Assembly (NCBI GenBank): GCA_905479995.1
Contig: CAJQON010000041.1
Coordinates: 1 to 39,217, forward strand
Source: an uncultured Flavobacteriales bacterium
GTDB taxonomy: Bacteria; Bacteroidota; Bacteroidia; Flavobacteriales_E; Vicingaceae
Length of the DNA: 39,217 nucleotides
Direction of reading: 5' to 3'
Shown here: positions 8,844 to 17,397 of the stretch, piece by piece
Layout: every line of letters starts with the position of its first letter
Position numbering within the stretch: position 1 is the first letter of the stretch
Position numbers and translations under genes: made by a program
Notes under the pieces: generated by a model
Told to the model about the DNA's origin: nothing
Database searches by the model: none
Seen by the model: only the letters and a program-made list of their open reading frames with translations

Positions 8844-9010
8844 TCTTTTGTTTTAGCTGTTAAACGTAGTTTTGTGAAAATAACTGTTAATTGTACGCCA
8901 GAATAAATGGAGTTGACCTTGTTTTTAAATAAATGAGATATTTTTTCATTGGTAAATTATATTCTTTAATTGTTTTAATAGTAATGCTTTTCGTGCCCAG
9001 CCGATCCATA

Positions 9011-9124
9011 TTAATCGTTAGTTTGTCTGTCAAAAGCAACCACTTTGGTTACTTCTGCCCAGTTTTGGGCATTTAGGTTAGCAATTAGTAGGGTAGTAAT
9101 TAAAAGGGTAAAAAGGGTTTTCAT
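9011..9124 (-). pseudogene. Truncated start of a secreted FG-GAP-like protein gene
   Basis: The 431-bp gap 8844-9274 has no full gene. On the minus strand a 37-codon frame starts at 9124 with a good signal peptide (MKTLFTLLITTLLIANLNAQ), followed by NWAEVTKVVAFDRQTND and a TAA stop at 9013-9011. The mature start resembles the opening of FG-GAP repeat proteins of Bacteroidota (W-x-x-x-x-K-x-x-A-x-DR-x-x-ND-x-YG). Directly after the stop the same frame reads YGSAG, as if the stop replaced one codon of the NDxYGxS motif, and it stops again soon after. No further repeats or sorting domain are present. I read this as the remnant of a mostly deleted gene. 8844-9010 otherwise shows nothing I can name. 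Confidence 0.55.
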
Positions 9125-9156
9125 GGGGTTGTTTTTTACATGGATTAATAATCCTG

Positions 9157-9164
9157 CAAAAATA
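9157..9164 (-). promoter_or_regulatory. -7 element upstream of the gene remnant
   Basis: Minus-strand TATTTTTG matches TAnnTTTG, 33 bp before the ATG at 9124. No clear -33 TTG. The remnant may still be transcribed. Confidence 0.4.
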
Positions 9165-9230
9165 ATTCAACTTTTTTAAAGTAGGTGTTTTTGCCTATGC
9201 ACAAAACTTGCAAAAAAATTAAGAGCATAA

Positions 9231-9256
9231 AAAAAGCCCCGCAATTGCGGGGCTTT
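9231..9256 (-). terminator. Terminator of the thrS-infC-rpmI-rplT operon
   Basis: Stem GCCCCGC-AATT-GCGGGGC (9236-9253), followed on the minus strand by a run of T (the A-run 9228-9235 on the plus strand), 22 bp beyond the rplT stop. Confidence 0.93.
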
Positions 9257-9274
9257 CAGTACAAGTTAAGCTTG

Positions 9275-9622
9275 TTATTTCTTAACGGTATCAACTACTG
9301 CTTTAAAAGCTTCAGGATGATTCATTGCTAGGTCAGCCAAAACCTTACGGTTCAATTGGATGTCTTTTTTTGCAACTTCTCCCATAAATTTAGAGTACGA
9401 CATTCCGTGTTCTCTAACTCCTGCGTTAATACGTTGGATCCATAAAGATCTAAAGTTTCTTTTCTTTTGTTTTCTACCCGTATAAGCATAAACTCCAGCT
9501 TTTTCAACTGCGTTTTTAGATACGGTCCATACATTTTTTCTTCTACCAAAGTAACCTCTGGCTTGCTTCATTATTTTTTTTCTTCTTGCTCTTGAAGCTA
9601 CTGAATTTGTTGATCTAGGCAT
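9275..9622 (-). CDS. rplT: Large ribosomal subunit protein bL20
   Basis: 115 aa, the family's normal length. The basic N-terminus [20 protein letters not shown] and the blocks [11 protein letters not shown] and [13 protein letters not shown] are diagnostic of bL20, an early 23S rRNA-binding assembly protein. Last gene of the operon, just before a strong terminator. The 106-nt spacer to rpmI (9623-9728) is unusually long for this operon and contains small complementary stretches (on the minus strand TTAGT...ACTAA around CTC-ATAA-GAG), which could be an autoregulatory site for L20. That is only a suggestion, since L20 control is known in other bacteria but not shown here. Confidence 0.98.
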   Translation of the reverse strand: MPRSTNSVASRARRKKIMKQARGYFGRRKNVWTVSKNAVEKAGVYAYTGRKQKKRNFRSLWIQRINAGVREHGMSYSKFMGEVAKKDIQLNRKVLADLAMNHPEAFKAVVDTVKK

Positions 9623-9728
9623 TTCTTTTTACGTTTTTTGGTAGTTAGTGCTCTTATGAGTCTTAAATACTAATTACCTGGTTTTGTACTATTAACTTGA
9701 CGTTAACCGATTTTTTTTAAAGGAGGAA

Positions 9729-9923
9729 TTATATTCCTAATTGTAACTTGATACTTTTCTCGTCTACTTTCGCAACAAGTCCAGATTTAGTTAAGTTACG
9801 CTTTTGTTTAGTCGTTTTCTTAGTTAAGATGTGACTTTTGTAAGCGTGTTTCCTTTTAATTTTTCCTGTCCCAGTTAATCGGAATCTTTTTTTTGCACTG
9901 GAGCCAGTTTTCATTTTTGGCAT
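9729..9923 (-). CDS. rpmI: Large ribosomal subunit protein bL35
   Basis: 64 aa, typical of bL35. [20 protein letters not shown] and the following basic stretch [20 protein letters not shown] are diagnostic. It lies 23 bp after infC and before rplT, the conserved infC-rpmI-rplT order. No Shine-Dalgarno upstream. Confidence 0.98.
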   Translation of the reverse strand: MPKMKTGSSAKKRFRLTGTGKIKRKHAYKSHILTKKTTKQKRNLTKSGLVAKVDEKSIKLQLGI

Positions 9924-9946
9924 ACTATACTTAATTTAATTGTTTA

Positions 9947-10504
9947 CTATTTTTTCTTTTTTGGAGCTAAGTACATAAACATACGTTTACCATCCATTTT
10001 TGGAAGGGCTTCTACCGTAGCAATGTCGTCTAACTCTTGAGCTAATTTTAATAAAAGAATTTGACCTCTGTCTTTAAAGATAATTGTTCTACCCTTAAAA
10101 AATACAAAAGCTTTTACTTTAGCTCCTTCTTCAATAAACTTCCGAGCGTGCTTTGATTTAAATTCAAAATCGTGCTCATCCGTATTAGGTCCAAATCTTA
10201 TTTCTTTCAAAACAATTTTTTGAGCCTTAGCTTTAATTTCTTTTTGTTTCTTTTTTTGATCGTAAAGAAACTTTTTATAGTCAATAATTTTACAAACAGG
10301 AGGGTTTGCATTTGGAGAAATTTCTACTAAATCCAATTCTTGCTCTTCAGCAAATTTAAGGGCTTGATCAATAGAATATACGTCTGGCTCAACGCCTTCA
10401 GCAATTACTCTAACTTCTTTAGCGTAAATACGCCCATTAATTTTATGAGGGTCTTCCTTTTTTTGAAAGTTACGTTTTCCTCTATTTTGAAATCTCTTAG
10501 CTAT
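9947..10504 (-). CDS. infC: Translation initiation factor IF-3, starting at a rare AUA codon
   Basis: 185 aa from ATA at 10504-10502 (E. coli IF-3 is about 180). The N-domain begins [20 protein letters not shown] and [13 protein letters not shown]; the C-domain includes [20 protein letters not shown] and ends MYLAPKKKK. An in-frame TAA lies two codons upstream, and there is no ATG, GTG or TTG in the first 56 codons. The next usable codon (TTG at 10336) would delete the whole N-terminal part. The AUA is preceded by a strong Shine-Dalgarno (GGAGGA at 10517-10512). Rare AUU-type starts on infC are known in other bacteria, where IF-3 represses its own mRNA by rejecting non-standard starts; the same is inferred here. 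The gene begins 3 bp after the thrS stop, suggesting coupling. Confidence 0.95.
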   Translation of the reverse strand: MAKRFQNRGKRNFQKKEDPHKINGRIYAKEVRVIAEGVEPDVYSIDQALKFAEEQELDLVEISPNANPPVCKIIDYKKFLYDQKKKQKEIKAKAQKIVLKEIRFGPNTDEHDFEFKSKHARKFIEEGAKVKAFVFFKGRTIIFKDRGQILLLKLAQELDDIATVEALPKMDGKRMFMYLAPKKKK

Positions 10505-10517
10505 GGCTTAATCCTCC
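10502..10517 (-). promoter_or_regulatory. Shine-Dalgarno and AUA start of infC
   Basis: GGAGGA (minus strand 10517-10512) lies inside the last codons of thrS (GCG GAG GAT TAA), about 7-8 nt before the ATA start. Strong Shine-Dalgarno sites are rare in this window, so this one probably compensates for the weak start codon. Confidence 0.8.
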
Positions 10518-12460
10518 GCTTTAGTTGTTGTTAAATTATTTTCTATTTCTTTATTTATCAAATCTGCAAACTCTTTATTGGTAAATGTACCTAAATCACC
10601 TTCTCCGTGCTTACGTACTGATAATGAGTCTGTTTCAATCTCTTTTTCGCCTATAATTAGCATGAAAGGTACTTTTTTAACCTCTGCATCTCTAATTTTC
10701 CTTCCTACTTTTTCATTTCTCTCGTCAACGAAGCCGCGAATATCGTAATTATTTAGCGAATTTAAAATGTTTTTCGCCTTTTCATTGTATTTTTCACTAA
10801 TTGGTAAAACAGCAACCTGATCAGGAGTTAACCAAAGTGGGAAGTTTCCTCCGCAATGTTCTATCAATACTGCTACAAATCGTTCCATAGAGCCGAAAGG
10901 TGCTCGGTGTATCATTACAGGTCTGTGCATTTCGTTATCACTGCCTTTGTACTCCAATTCAAAACGCTCAGGTAAATTATAATCTACTTGAATTGTACCT
11001 AATTGCCAGCTTCGTCCCAAAGCATCTTTTACCATAAAATCGAGCTTTGGCCCATAAAATGCTGCCTCACCATATTCTATTACTGTTTTCTCTATTTTTC
11101 CTTCAACAGCATTTATGATGGCTTGTTCGGCTTTCTCCCAGTTTTCATCACTACCAATGTATTTCTCTCTATCTTCTTTATCTCTTAAAGATATTTGAGC
11201 AGTATAATCGTCAAACCCTAAGCTGTTTAAAACGTAAAATACAATGTCAATAACTTTTCTAAATTCATCTTCTACTTGGTCTGGTCTACAAAAAAGGTGG
11301 GCATCATCTTGAGTAAACCCTCTAACTCGTGTTAATCCATGTAGTTCACCACTTTGCTCGTATCGATAAACTGTACCAAACTCAGCATAACGAACTGGTA
11401 AGTCTTTATATGACTTTGGTGAAGCTTTATAAATCTCACAATGGTGAGGGCAATTCATTGGTTTTAATAAAAATTCTTCACCTTCATGCGGAGTTAAGAT
11501 TGGTTGAAATGAATCTGCTCCATATTTTTGATAATGACCAGAAGTAATGTATAAGTCTTTGTGGCCAATGTGGGGAGTAATTACGGGTAAATAACCAGCA
11601 GTTGTTTGTGCCTTTTTAAGAAATTGTTCTAAACGCTCTCTCAGCATCGCACCTTTTGGTAACCACATCGGTAAACCTTGTCCAACTCTCTGTGAAAAGG
11701 TGAAAAGCTCTAATTCTTTTCCTAATTTTCTATGGTCTCTTTCTTTTGCTTTTTCAAGCAATTCTAAATATTCTGTAAGTAACTTTTGTTTTGGAAAAGA
11801 AATTCCATAAACACGTACCAATTGATTTTTTGTTTGATCGGCTCTCCAGTAGGCACCTGCAACATTCATTATTTTTACTGCTTTAACAATTCCTGTATTA
11901 GGAATGTGTCCACCACGACATAAATCTGTAAAGTCTGAATGGTCACAGAAAGTGATTTCTCCATCATTTAAGTTTTCTATCAGTTCTACTTTATATTCAT
12001 TTCCTTCAGCTTGGTATTTTGCTAACGCATCTGCTTTACTAACTTCTCTTAGGCTAAAATCAACCTTCTGACGAGCTAGGTCTAGGAAAGTATCTTCAAT
12101 TTTCTTAAAATCGGCTTCATGAATAGTATGTTCACCACAATCTACATCGTAGTAAAACCCGTTTTCAATTGCTGGTCCAATGGTTAGTTTAATGCCTGGG
12201 TATAATTTTTCTAGCGCTTGAGCTAAAATGTGTGCTGAAGAATGCCAAAAAGCTTTTTTTCCATCATCATCGTTAAATGTATAAAGGGTAACATTAGCAT
12301 CGGTGGTTATAGGTGTGGTAACTTCAACAGTTTTGTCATTTACTTTTGCCGAAATTACATTTCTAGCAAAACCTTCACTAATGCTTATGGCCACATCCAT
12401 TGCTGTGCTTCCTTTTGGAAGGTCTTTTACAGCGCCATCGGGTAATGTTATTTTTATCAT
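10508..12460 (-). CDS. thrS: Threonine-tRNA ligase
   Basis: 650 aa, full length. Domains in order: TGS (1-60, [20 protein letters not shown]), the editing domain with [12 protein letters not shown] and CRGGH, then the class II catalytic core with the zinc-site CPHHCEIY, motif 2 ([20 protein letters not shown]) and motif 3 ([11 protein letters not shown]), then the anticodon-binding domain ([19 protein letters not shown] onward). It charges tRNA-Thr and removes mischarged serine. First gene of the thrS-infC-rpmI-rplT operon. A -7 element lies 24 bp upstream. No T-box or operator-like tRNA mimic was seen in the 5' region. Confidence 0.99.
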   Translation of the reverse strand: MIKITLPDGAVKDLPKGSTAMDVAISISEGFARNVISAKVNDKTVEVTTPITTDANVTLYTFNDDDGKKAFWHSSAHILAQALEKLYPGIKLTIGPAIENGFYYDVDCGEHTIHEADFKKIEDTFLDLARQKVDFSLREVSKADALAKYQAEGNEYKVELIENLNDGEITFCDHSDFTDLCRGGHIPNTGIVKAVKIMNVAGAYWRADQTKNQLVRVYGISFPKQKLLTEYLELLEKAKERDHRKLGKELELFTFSQRVGQGLPMWLPKGAMLRERLEQFLKKAQTTAGYLPVITPHIGHKDLYITSGHYQKYGADSFQPILTPHEGEEFLLKPMNCPHHCEIYKASPKSYKDLPVRYAEFGTVYRYEQSGELHGLTRVRGFTQDDAHLFCRPDQVEDEFRKVIDIVFYVLNSLGFDDYTAQISLRDKEDREKYIGSDENWEKAEQAIINAVEGKIEKTVIEYGEAAFYGPKLDFMVKDALGRSWQLGTIQVDYNLPERFELEYKGSDNEMHRPVMIHRAPFGSMERFVAVLIEHCGGNFPLWLTPDQVAVLPISEKYNEKAKNILNSLNNYDIRGFVDERNEKVGRKIRDAEVKKVPFMLIIGEKEIETDSLSVRKHGEGDLGTFTNKEFADLINKEIENNLTTTKAED

Positions 12461-12483
12461 TTTACAAACTTAAATTAAGCCTG

Positions 12484-12491
12484 CAAATTTA
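12484..12491 (-). promoter_or_regulatory. -7 promoter element of thrS operon
   Basis: Minus-strand TAAATTTG matches TAnnTTTG, 23 bp before the thrS ATG. No clear TTG at -33. Confidence 0.6.
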
Positions 12492-12601
12492 GTAAAATAT
12501 GTGTCGATATGGTATTTATAGGCTAAAAATATAGGCTGAGTTAAACAGATGAAATTGTATGTTTTAATGAGAGACGTTAGATTTAATATTTCTTTATAAT
12601 T

Positions 12602-12609
12602 TACCTTTG
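12602..12609 (+). promoter_or_regulatory. -7 promoter element of the YhbP-like gene
   Basis: TACCTTTG matches TAnnTTTG, 86 bp before the ATG at 12696. The -33 region has only TTAG. Confidence 0.5.
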
Positions 12610-12695
12610 AACGACTAAGACTAAGTGCTTAAAGATTTATACCTTCGTATTGCTTTTTGTATATCAATGTTTTACTAATAAGCAGGTAAGTGGTA

Positions 12696-13112
12696 ATGGA
12701 TGAAAATATTAAAATATATTTAAAGAATAATACCGTTTTTTCGATGGCTACGTGTGCTGAGGATAAACCGTATTCAGCGCCCTGTTTTTATGCATACGAT
12801 GAAGATTCTCAGTGCTTAATATTTTCATCAGAAAAACATACTCAACACATTGTAAATGCAATAAAAAACAATCAAATTTCAGGATCAATCTATACAGAAG
12901 TTAGTGAAGTGGCTCAAATTAAAGGAATACAATTTACAGGAACTTTTGTCATCCCAAATGAAAAAGAACATTATTATGGTGTTTACCAAAAACGTTTTCC
13001 TTTTGCTAAAGAGATGGTTGCGCCAATTTGGGCCATACAGCTTAATTGGATTAAAATGACGGACAATACTTTGGGGTTTGGAACCAAATTGGAGTGGGAG
13101 AGTGCTATTTAA
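12696..13112 (+). CDS. YhbP/UPF0306-like flavin split-barrel protein
   Basis: 138 aa from the ATG at 12696; an in-frame GTG two codons upstream is the alternative. The fold signature of the pyridoxamine-phosphate-oxidase-like barrel is visible (FSMATCAEDKPYSAPCFYAY, then the strand pair with SEKHTQHI). The C-terminal block IKMTDNTLGFGTKLEW closely matches the E. coli YhbP family. Such proteins may bind FMN or related cofactors, but the cellular role is not established. A lone plus-strand gene whose last 4 bp overlap, tail to tail, the hydroxylase gene. Confidence 0.82.
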   Translation: MDENIKIYLKNNTVFSMATCAEDKPYSAPCFYAYDEDSQCLIFSSEKHTQHIVNAIKNNQISGSIYTEVSEVAQIKGIQFTGTFVIPNEKEHYYGVYQKRFPFAKEMVAPIWAIQLNWIKMTDNTLGFGTKLEWESAI

Positions 13113-13987
13113 GCTGACTTACTAGTGGAAAATGCTTTTATAAAATTGACAATTGTCATCCATAAATCATAAACTAAACTCTTTTTATTGTAAGTATTAT
13201 CAGAGATTCCAAGTTCATTTACTTGTACTGGTTTATGATATGTGCTAAATAATCTATCCCAAAAGATAAAAGTGTTACCGTAATTTTTGTTAAAATGAGC
13301 AGGTTCAATAGAGTGGTGAATGCGGTGAGCTGCTGGAGAAACCAAGATGTATTTGCCTAATATGCCCCAAGAGCTCGTTAGGTTAGAGTGGACAAGTAGT
13401 TGGTGAACTTCTACTAGTATTTTTACAGCAATATAAGTTTGAATTGGTGCGCCTAACAAAATAAAAGGTATTACATCAAAAAATCGGGCAATAGACATTT
13501 CTAAAAAGTGCCCTCTGTATCGAGTTAATATGCTAAAACTAGTTGCAGAATGGTGAAAAGCATGAAGTTTCCATAGTGGTTTAATGTTATGGAAAACGCG
13601 ATGTCTCACATAGTTTTTAAGGTCGGATGCCAATAAAATGATGGTGAATTGTAATAAAGGACTGCTAATTAATTCAACTAAATTAAAGTGAATTGATTTT
13701 TGAATAAGTCCAACCAGGTAATAGCAAATTCCTAAAGAAATGAAAAAAGCAATAATGTTGTAAAGGTTAAAAATTTCTAACAACCAAAAGACAAGGTCAG
13801 TTCTAACACTCTTGTTAAATTGAATTACCTTTTTTAGAGCAGAATTTTTCCATCCAACAAAGAGAAGTTCAATGATAAAGACTGTAACAACAACTCCAAG
13901 AAACAATAAGGTGGATTGTGAATCAAAGGAATTAAAACCACTAATGCTGAGTAGTTTGTTTAAAATGTATTGAAAATTAAGGGTCAT
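13109..13987 (-). CDS. Sterol desaturase / fatty acid hydroxylase family membrane protein
   Basis: 292 aa with several membrane segments (about 28-45, 70-95, 105-122, 165-195). It carries the di-iron histidine boxes of the family: HRVFH (129-133), HAFHH (142-146) and HRIHH (221-225), plus NYGNTFIFWDRLF near the C-terminus. It probably hydroxylates or desaturates a lipid in the inner membrane using O2. Its start overlaps the racemase stop by one base (TAATG), so the two are translationally coupled. The substrate cannot be told; carotenoid, fatty-acyl or sterol-like lipids are all possible. Confidence 0.92.
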   Translation of the reverse strand: MTLNFQYILNKLLSISGFNSFDSQSTLLFLGVVVTVFIIELLFVGWKNSALKKVIQFNKSVRTDLVFWLLEIFNLYNIIAFFISLGICYYLVGLIQKSIHFNLVELISSPLLQFTIILLASDLKNYVRHRVFHNIKPLWKLHAFHHSATSFSILTRYRGHFLEMSIARFFDVIPFILLGAPIQTYIAVKILVEVHQLLVHSNLTSSWGILGKYILVSPAAHRIHHSIEPAHFNKNYGNTFIFWDRLFSTYHKPVQVNELGISDNTYNKKSLVYDLWMTIVNFIKAFSTSKSA

Positions 13988-14682
13988 TAACTACTTAGTA
14001 TAAAGTCTACAGCTGCTGCTGCATGAAGCTTTGTTGTGTCAAATATAGGGATAGTTATATCTTTAGCTGAAATCATTAGAGGGAATTCTGTACAGCCTAA
14101 AACCAACCCTTGAGCACCTTGGTCAATCATTTGTTCAAAGACAGTTAATACAAATTGTTTTGATGCAGGAATAATTTTTCCAAAAGTTAATTCTTCGTGA
14201 ATTATGCGATGAAGCTCGATTAAAGTGTCGTTATCTTGAGGAACAATTACATCAACATTATTTTGCTTAAAACGATCTGTAATAAAATTTTCTTTCATTG
14301 AAAATATAGTGCCGATAAATCCAACTTTTGAAATACCGTTCTCTTTAATATTTTTTGATGTAATGTCTGCTATATGAATAATTGGTTTACTTGTATTTGA
14401 AACAACTGTGTTGTAAACTTTGTGAGGTGTATTTGCGCAAAACATTAAAGCTTCGGCTCCAGCTAGGGTTAGTTTGTTTGCTCCATCAATTAGTTGTTCT
14501 GCAACCAAATCCCAATTGTTGTTTTTTTGATTTTGATGGATTTCATGTTGATTAAGGGTGTATACTAGAAGCGGGGGGTTGGTGTTGTTGCCGAAGTGTG
14601 TATTAATTGCAGTATTAATTAAGCTATAATACTCAACTGTTGAATGCCAAGATGTACCGCCTAATAATCCAAGTGATTTCAT
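13987..14682 (-). CDS. Aspartate/glutamate racemase family protein (YgeA/RacX-like)
   Basis: 231 aa. MKSLGLLGGTSWHSTVEYY and the C-terminal VLGCTEFPLM identify the cofactor-independent amino-acid racemase family, which uses two opposed acid/base residues. The second, Cys197, is present. The first motif is FCANTPHKV; position 83, which is Cys in aspartate racemases and Thr in YgeA-type enzymes as I recall them, is Ala83 here, with Cys82 next to it. The enzyme may therefore be altered in activity, or use Cys82. It lies 12 bp after the TonB receptor gene and overlaps the hydroxylase gene by one base, so the three probably form an operon. Confidence 0.88.
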   Translation of the reverse strand: MKSLGLLGGTSWHSTVEYYSLINTAINTHFGNNTNPPLLVYTLNQHEIHQNQKNNNWDLVAEQLIDGANKLTLAGAEALMFCANTPHKVYNTVVSNTSKPIIHIADITSKNIKENGISKVGFIGTIFSMKENFITDRFKQNNVDVIVPQDNDTLIELHRIIHEELTFGKIIPASKQFVLTVFEQMIDQGAQGLVLGCTEFPLMISAKDITIPIFDTTKLHAAAAVDFILSS

Positions 14683-14694
14683 AAAAAGGGTTGC

Positions 14695-17232
14695 TTAAAA
14701 TTCGAAGTGAAGTTTAAAATTAATTTGTCGAGAAGTTAGGTAATTTGGAACGGCATAGCTCCTTCCTGAAACATCTTTAATCCAAAGGTAAGAGATTACA
14801 TTGTTGATTTGCAATAAATTAAATACTTCGGCACTTGCCCAAATGTTTTTAAAGCCTTTCATTAGTTTTCCTTTCGATTCTTTTTCTTCACTTTTTAAGA
14901 GGTAAGAAAACCCTAAATCAACTCTTCGGTAAGCAGGCAATCTAAAAGTGGCTTTGTAACGATCTGTTGTTCCGGTTGGGCCAAAAGGTAAGCCAGTTGC
15001 ATAATACAAGGCAATGTGCATTTTAAGGCTTGGTAAGTTGGGTAAGTAATCTTGAAAATACAAAGCAAAATTAACGCGCTGATCAGATGGTCTAGGGATA
15101 TTTCCTGGGTAAACAATGTTGCTGTCTACAACCGTAGAGTTTGCAGTATAACCTGAGATAATAACTTCACCTTCACTATTCAAATACTCAGTGTATTGGT
15201 CGTCAACAAGGTCTTCTTCGGTTTTCATTACCGACATACTAAACCACGATTCTACACCTTTAACAAATTCACCGTTAATTTTAAAATCGGTACCAACGGC
15301 ATAAGCATTGGCATTGTTGGTTGCATGGTAGCGTATTCTAACGTTATCAACTTCGTAAGGAATAATGTTTTTCATTTGTTTGTAGTAAATGTCTGTTGTA
15401 AATTTAAAAGGCCTTCCCCAGGCTTCAAAATTATAATCAGAACCGGCTACAATTTGATAGGAGTGTTGTGATTTAATGTTTTTGTTAATGGAGCCATCAA
15501 AGCCTCTCATTTCTCTATAGAACGGTGGTTGGTAGTATACTCCAGCGGCAACCCTAAATAAATAGTCTCTATCCCAATTTGGTTGAAATGAAAAGGAGGT
15601 GCGTGGACTAAAAATAAACTCTTTGTTTAAATCCCAATAGGCACCTCTGCCTCCTAATGAAAATGTGTAATTAACTGAATCTCCTTCCCAAGCCCATGAA
15701 CGTTGTAAGTAAGAAGTGTAGCGATTACTGTTTAGTTCTACTTCAGATCTTAAAACCTCGCTTAGTTCTAATAAATCTGTTCCTTGGGCATTAGGATCAA
15801 CATAGCCAATAGAGTCTTGTGGGTTTGGAATGAAGTATCCTGCTGAATCAACATAGCCCCACTCGCTAATTCTATCTTTAATATATTCATGTTGGTATTT
15901 TACGCCCCAAAAAGTGGTGTGATTTTTCTTAATTACTTTTCCTTTGTGGGCAAAATTAACCACGTTGGCATCAAGTGTGTTTCTGGCATGATCTAAAAAT
16001 CCACCAACACCTCTGTTAAACTTTACATCACCAAAAGCAGATTGGCTCAAATCTCGTTCTAACTCGTCAATTCTATAAGCACCTTCAATGTCGTAGTTTT
16101 CATCTTCCAAAGAACTATAGGCAGAAGTTATAAATTTTAATTCTACACCTTCTTTTGGTGCAAAAGTATTGGTCCATGCGCCAAAGTAAGTTTGGTATTG
16201 ATCTACTTCTTTTCCATCAAAATATACGGTTAATTGCAAAGCTTCATTAATTGTTCCAAATTCTGTTTGTCTGGTAGCAGGAATAAACTGGTATTTATTT
16301 TGCGCAATATTTGATAAAAAGCCCATTTCCCACTTTTCGCTAATATCGTAAGTAAAGTAAGATTGAATATCGATAAATGAAGGTCTGTATTCTCCATCAG
16401 TGTCTAAGCTTTGTAAAACATATTGGTTGGATTTAAATCGGACTCCCATTAAGTAAGTAAAACGGTGGTTTTTGCTAGCACCTTCTATATGGGTTGCAGC
16501 ACCTTGCAAACTAGCACTAAAAGATCCAGCAAAATCTTCAGGTTCTTTATAAGTAACATCTAATACCGAAGACATTTTGTCTCCGTAACGCGCACCAAAC
16601 CCTCCGGCCGAAAACTGTATACCAGAAACCAAGCTAGAGTTAATAAAACTTAATCCTTCTTGTCTTCCTGATCTAATTAAAAAAGGGCGGTAAATCTCTA
16701 CATCATTAACATAAATAAGATTCTCATCAAAATTCCCTCCACGTACTGAATATTGAGAGCTTAGTTCATTGTTTGATGAAACACCTGGTAAGGTTTTAAG
16801 TAAAGCTTCAACATTTTCTGAAGGTCCTACAAAGTTTTGTGCCAATTTAGGGTCAATTAGAGTAAGTGTTCCAGATCTATTTCCTTCTTCTTCATGGGTG
16901 TAGTCGTCCATTGTGGTAGATCCCTGAACCATTTTAGGAGAAAAAGTGACTGTTTCGCCTGGTTTTAAATTAAAGTTTTGAGTTTTAGTAGGGTAACCGA
17001 TGTAGCTAATTCCAATGGTAATGTTTTGATTGGCAGGAACTTTTAAAGAGAATTTTCCGCTTTGATCACTTAATGTTCCTCCGGTTTTACCAACTATTGC
17101 AACATTGGCACTTTCTAAAGCTTTGCCTTTACTGTTTTTTAGTACACCAGTTATTGTAGCAGTTTGCTGGGCAGTTAAGCCAGCACTTGCTATAAGAAAT
17201 AATATGGTATAAACTGTTTTTTTTAAAGCCAT
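14695..17232 (-). CDS. TonB-dependent outer-membrane receptor with carboxypeptidase-like regulatory domain
   Basis: 845 aa. A signal peptide (1-21, ending GLTAQ) precedes a CarboxypepD_reg-like beta domain (about 23-105, TITGVLKNSKGKALESANVA), then the plug domain (about 120-240: LLKTLPGVSSNNELSSQYSV, RGGNFDENLIYVNDVE), then the 22-strand-type barrel ending in aromatic FKLHFEF. It imports a ligand across the outer membrane using TonB energy. It is not a SusC type: no SusD partner is adjacent. Transcribed toward the racemase (12-bp gap) and hydroxylase. Ligand unknown. Confidence 0.95.
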   Translation of the reverse strand: MALKKTVYTILFLIASAGLTAQQTATITGVLKNSKGKALESANVAIVGKTGGTLSDQSGKFSLKVPANQNITIGISYIGYPTKTQNFNLKPGETVTFSPKMVQGSTTMDDYTHEEEGNRSGTLTLIDPKLAQNFVGPSENVEALLKTLPGVSSNNELSSQYSVRGGNFDENLIYVNDVEIYRPFLIRSGRQEGLSFINSSLVSGIQFSAGGFGARYGDKMSSVLDVTYKEPEDFAGSFSASLQGAATHIEGASKNHRFTYLMGVRFKSNQYVLQSLDTDGEYRPSFIDIQSYFTYDISEKWEMGFLSNIAQNKYQFIPATRQTEFGTINEALQLTVYFDGKEVDQYQTYFGAWTNTFAPKEGVELKFITSAYSSLEDENYDIEGAYRIDELERDLSQSAFGDVKFNRGVGGFLDHARNTLDANVVNFAHKGKVIKKNHTTFWGVKYQHEYIKDRISEWGYVDSAGYFIPNPQDSIGYVDPNAQGTDLLELSEVLRSEVELNSNRYTSYLQRSWAWEGDSVNYTFSLGGRGAYWDLNKEFIFSPRTSFSFQPNWDRDYLFRVAAGVYYQPPFYREMRGFDGSINKNIKSQHSYQIVAGSDYNFEAWGRPFKFTTDIYYKQMKNIIPYEVDNVRIRYHATNNANAYAVGTDFKINGEFVKGVESWFSMSVMKTEEDLVDDQYTEYLNSEGEVIISGYTANSTVVDSNIVYPGNIPRPSDQRVNFALYFQDYLPNLPSLKMHIALYYATGLPFGPTGTTDRYKATFRLPAYRRVDLGFSYLLKSEEKESKGKLMKGFKNIWASAEVFNLLQINNVISYLWIKDVSGRSYAVPNYLTSRQINFKLHFEF

Positions 17233-17257
17233 TAAGCGGTTATCTATTAACGGGTTT

Positions 17258-17265
17258 CAAAAGTA
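17258..17265 (-). promoter_or_regulatory. -7 promoter element of the TonB receptor
   Basis: Minus-strand TACTTTTG matches TAnnTTTG, 25 bp before the ATG at 17232. No TTG at the right -33 spacing. Confidence 0.5.
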
Positions 17266-17397
17266 ACTAAAATTGAAACAATTTATTGTAGGAATATGAC
17301 CACTTGTATTTTTATTTTACCACTCATGTAATTGCCGGCTGTTTAGAAAATATATAATGGTTATTTTCGCTAGACTTAAAACGTTGAATAAAATAAA

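Noticed and set aside
8890-9009. A 40-codon minus-strand frame starting ATG GAT CGG CTG and ending TAC AAT TAA.
   Set aside because: No signal peptide, domain, promoter or homology clue; it overlaps the decayed region and is too short to support.
9623-9728. Possible L20 leader or riboswitch in the rpmI-rplT spacer.
   Set aside because: Only short complementary stretches are visible, not enough to call a defined regulatory RNA.
10340-10534. A 64-codon plus-strand frame over infC.
   Set aside because: It is the antisense shadow of infC; the minus frame carries the IF-3 motifs.
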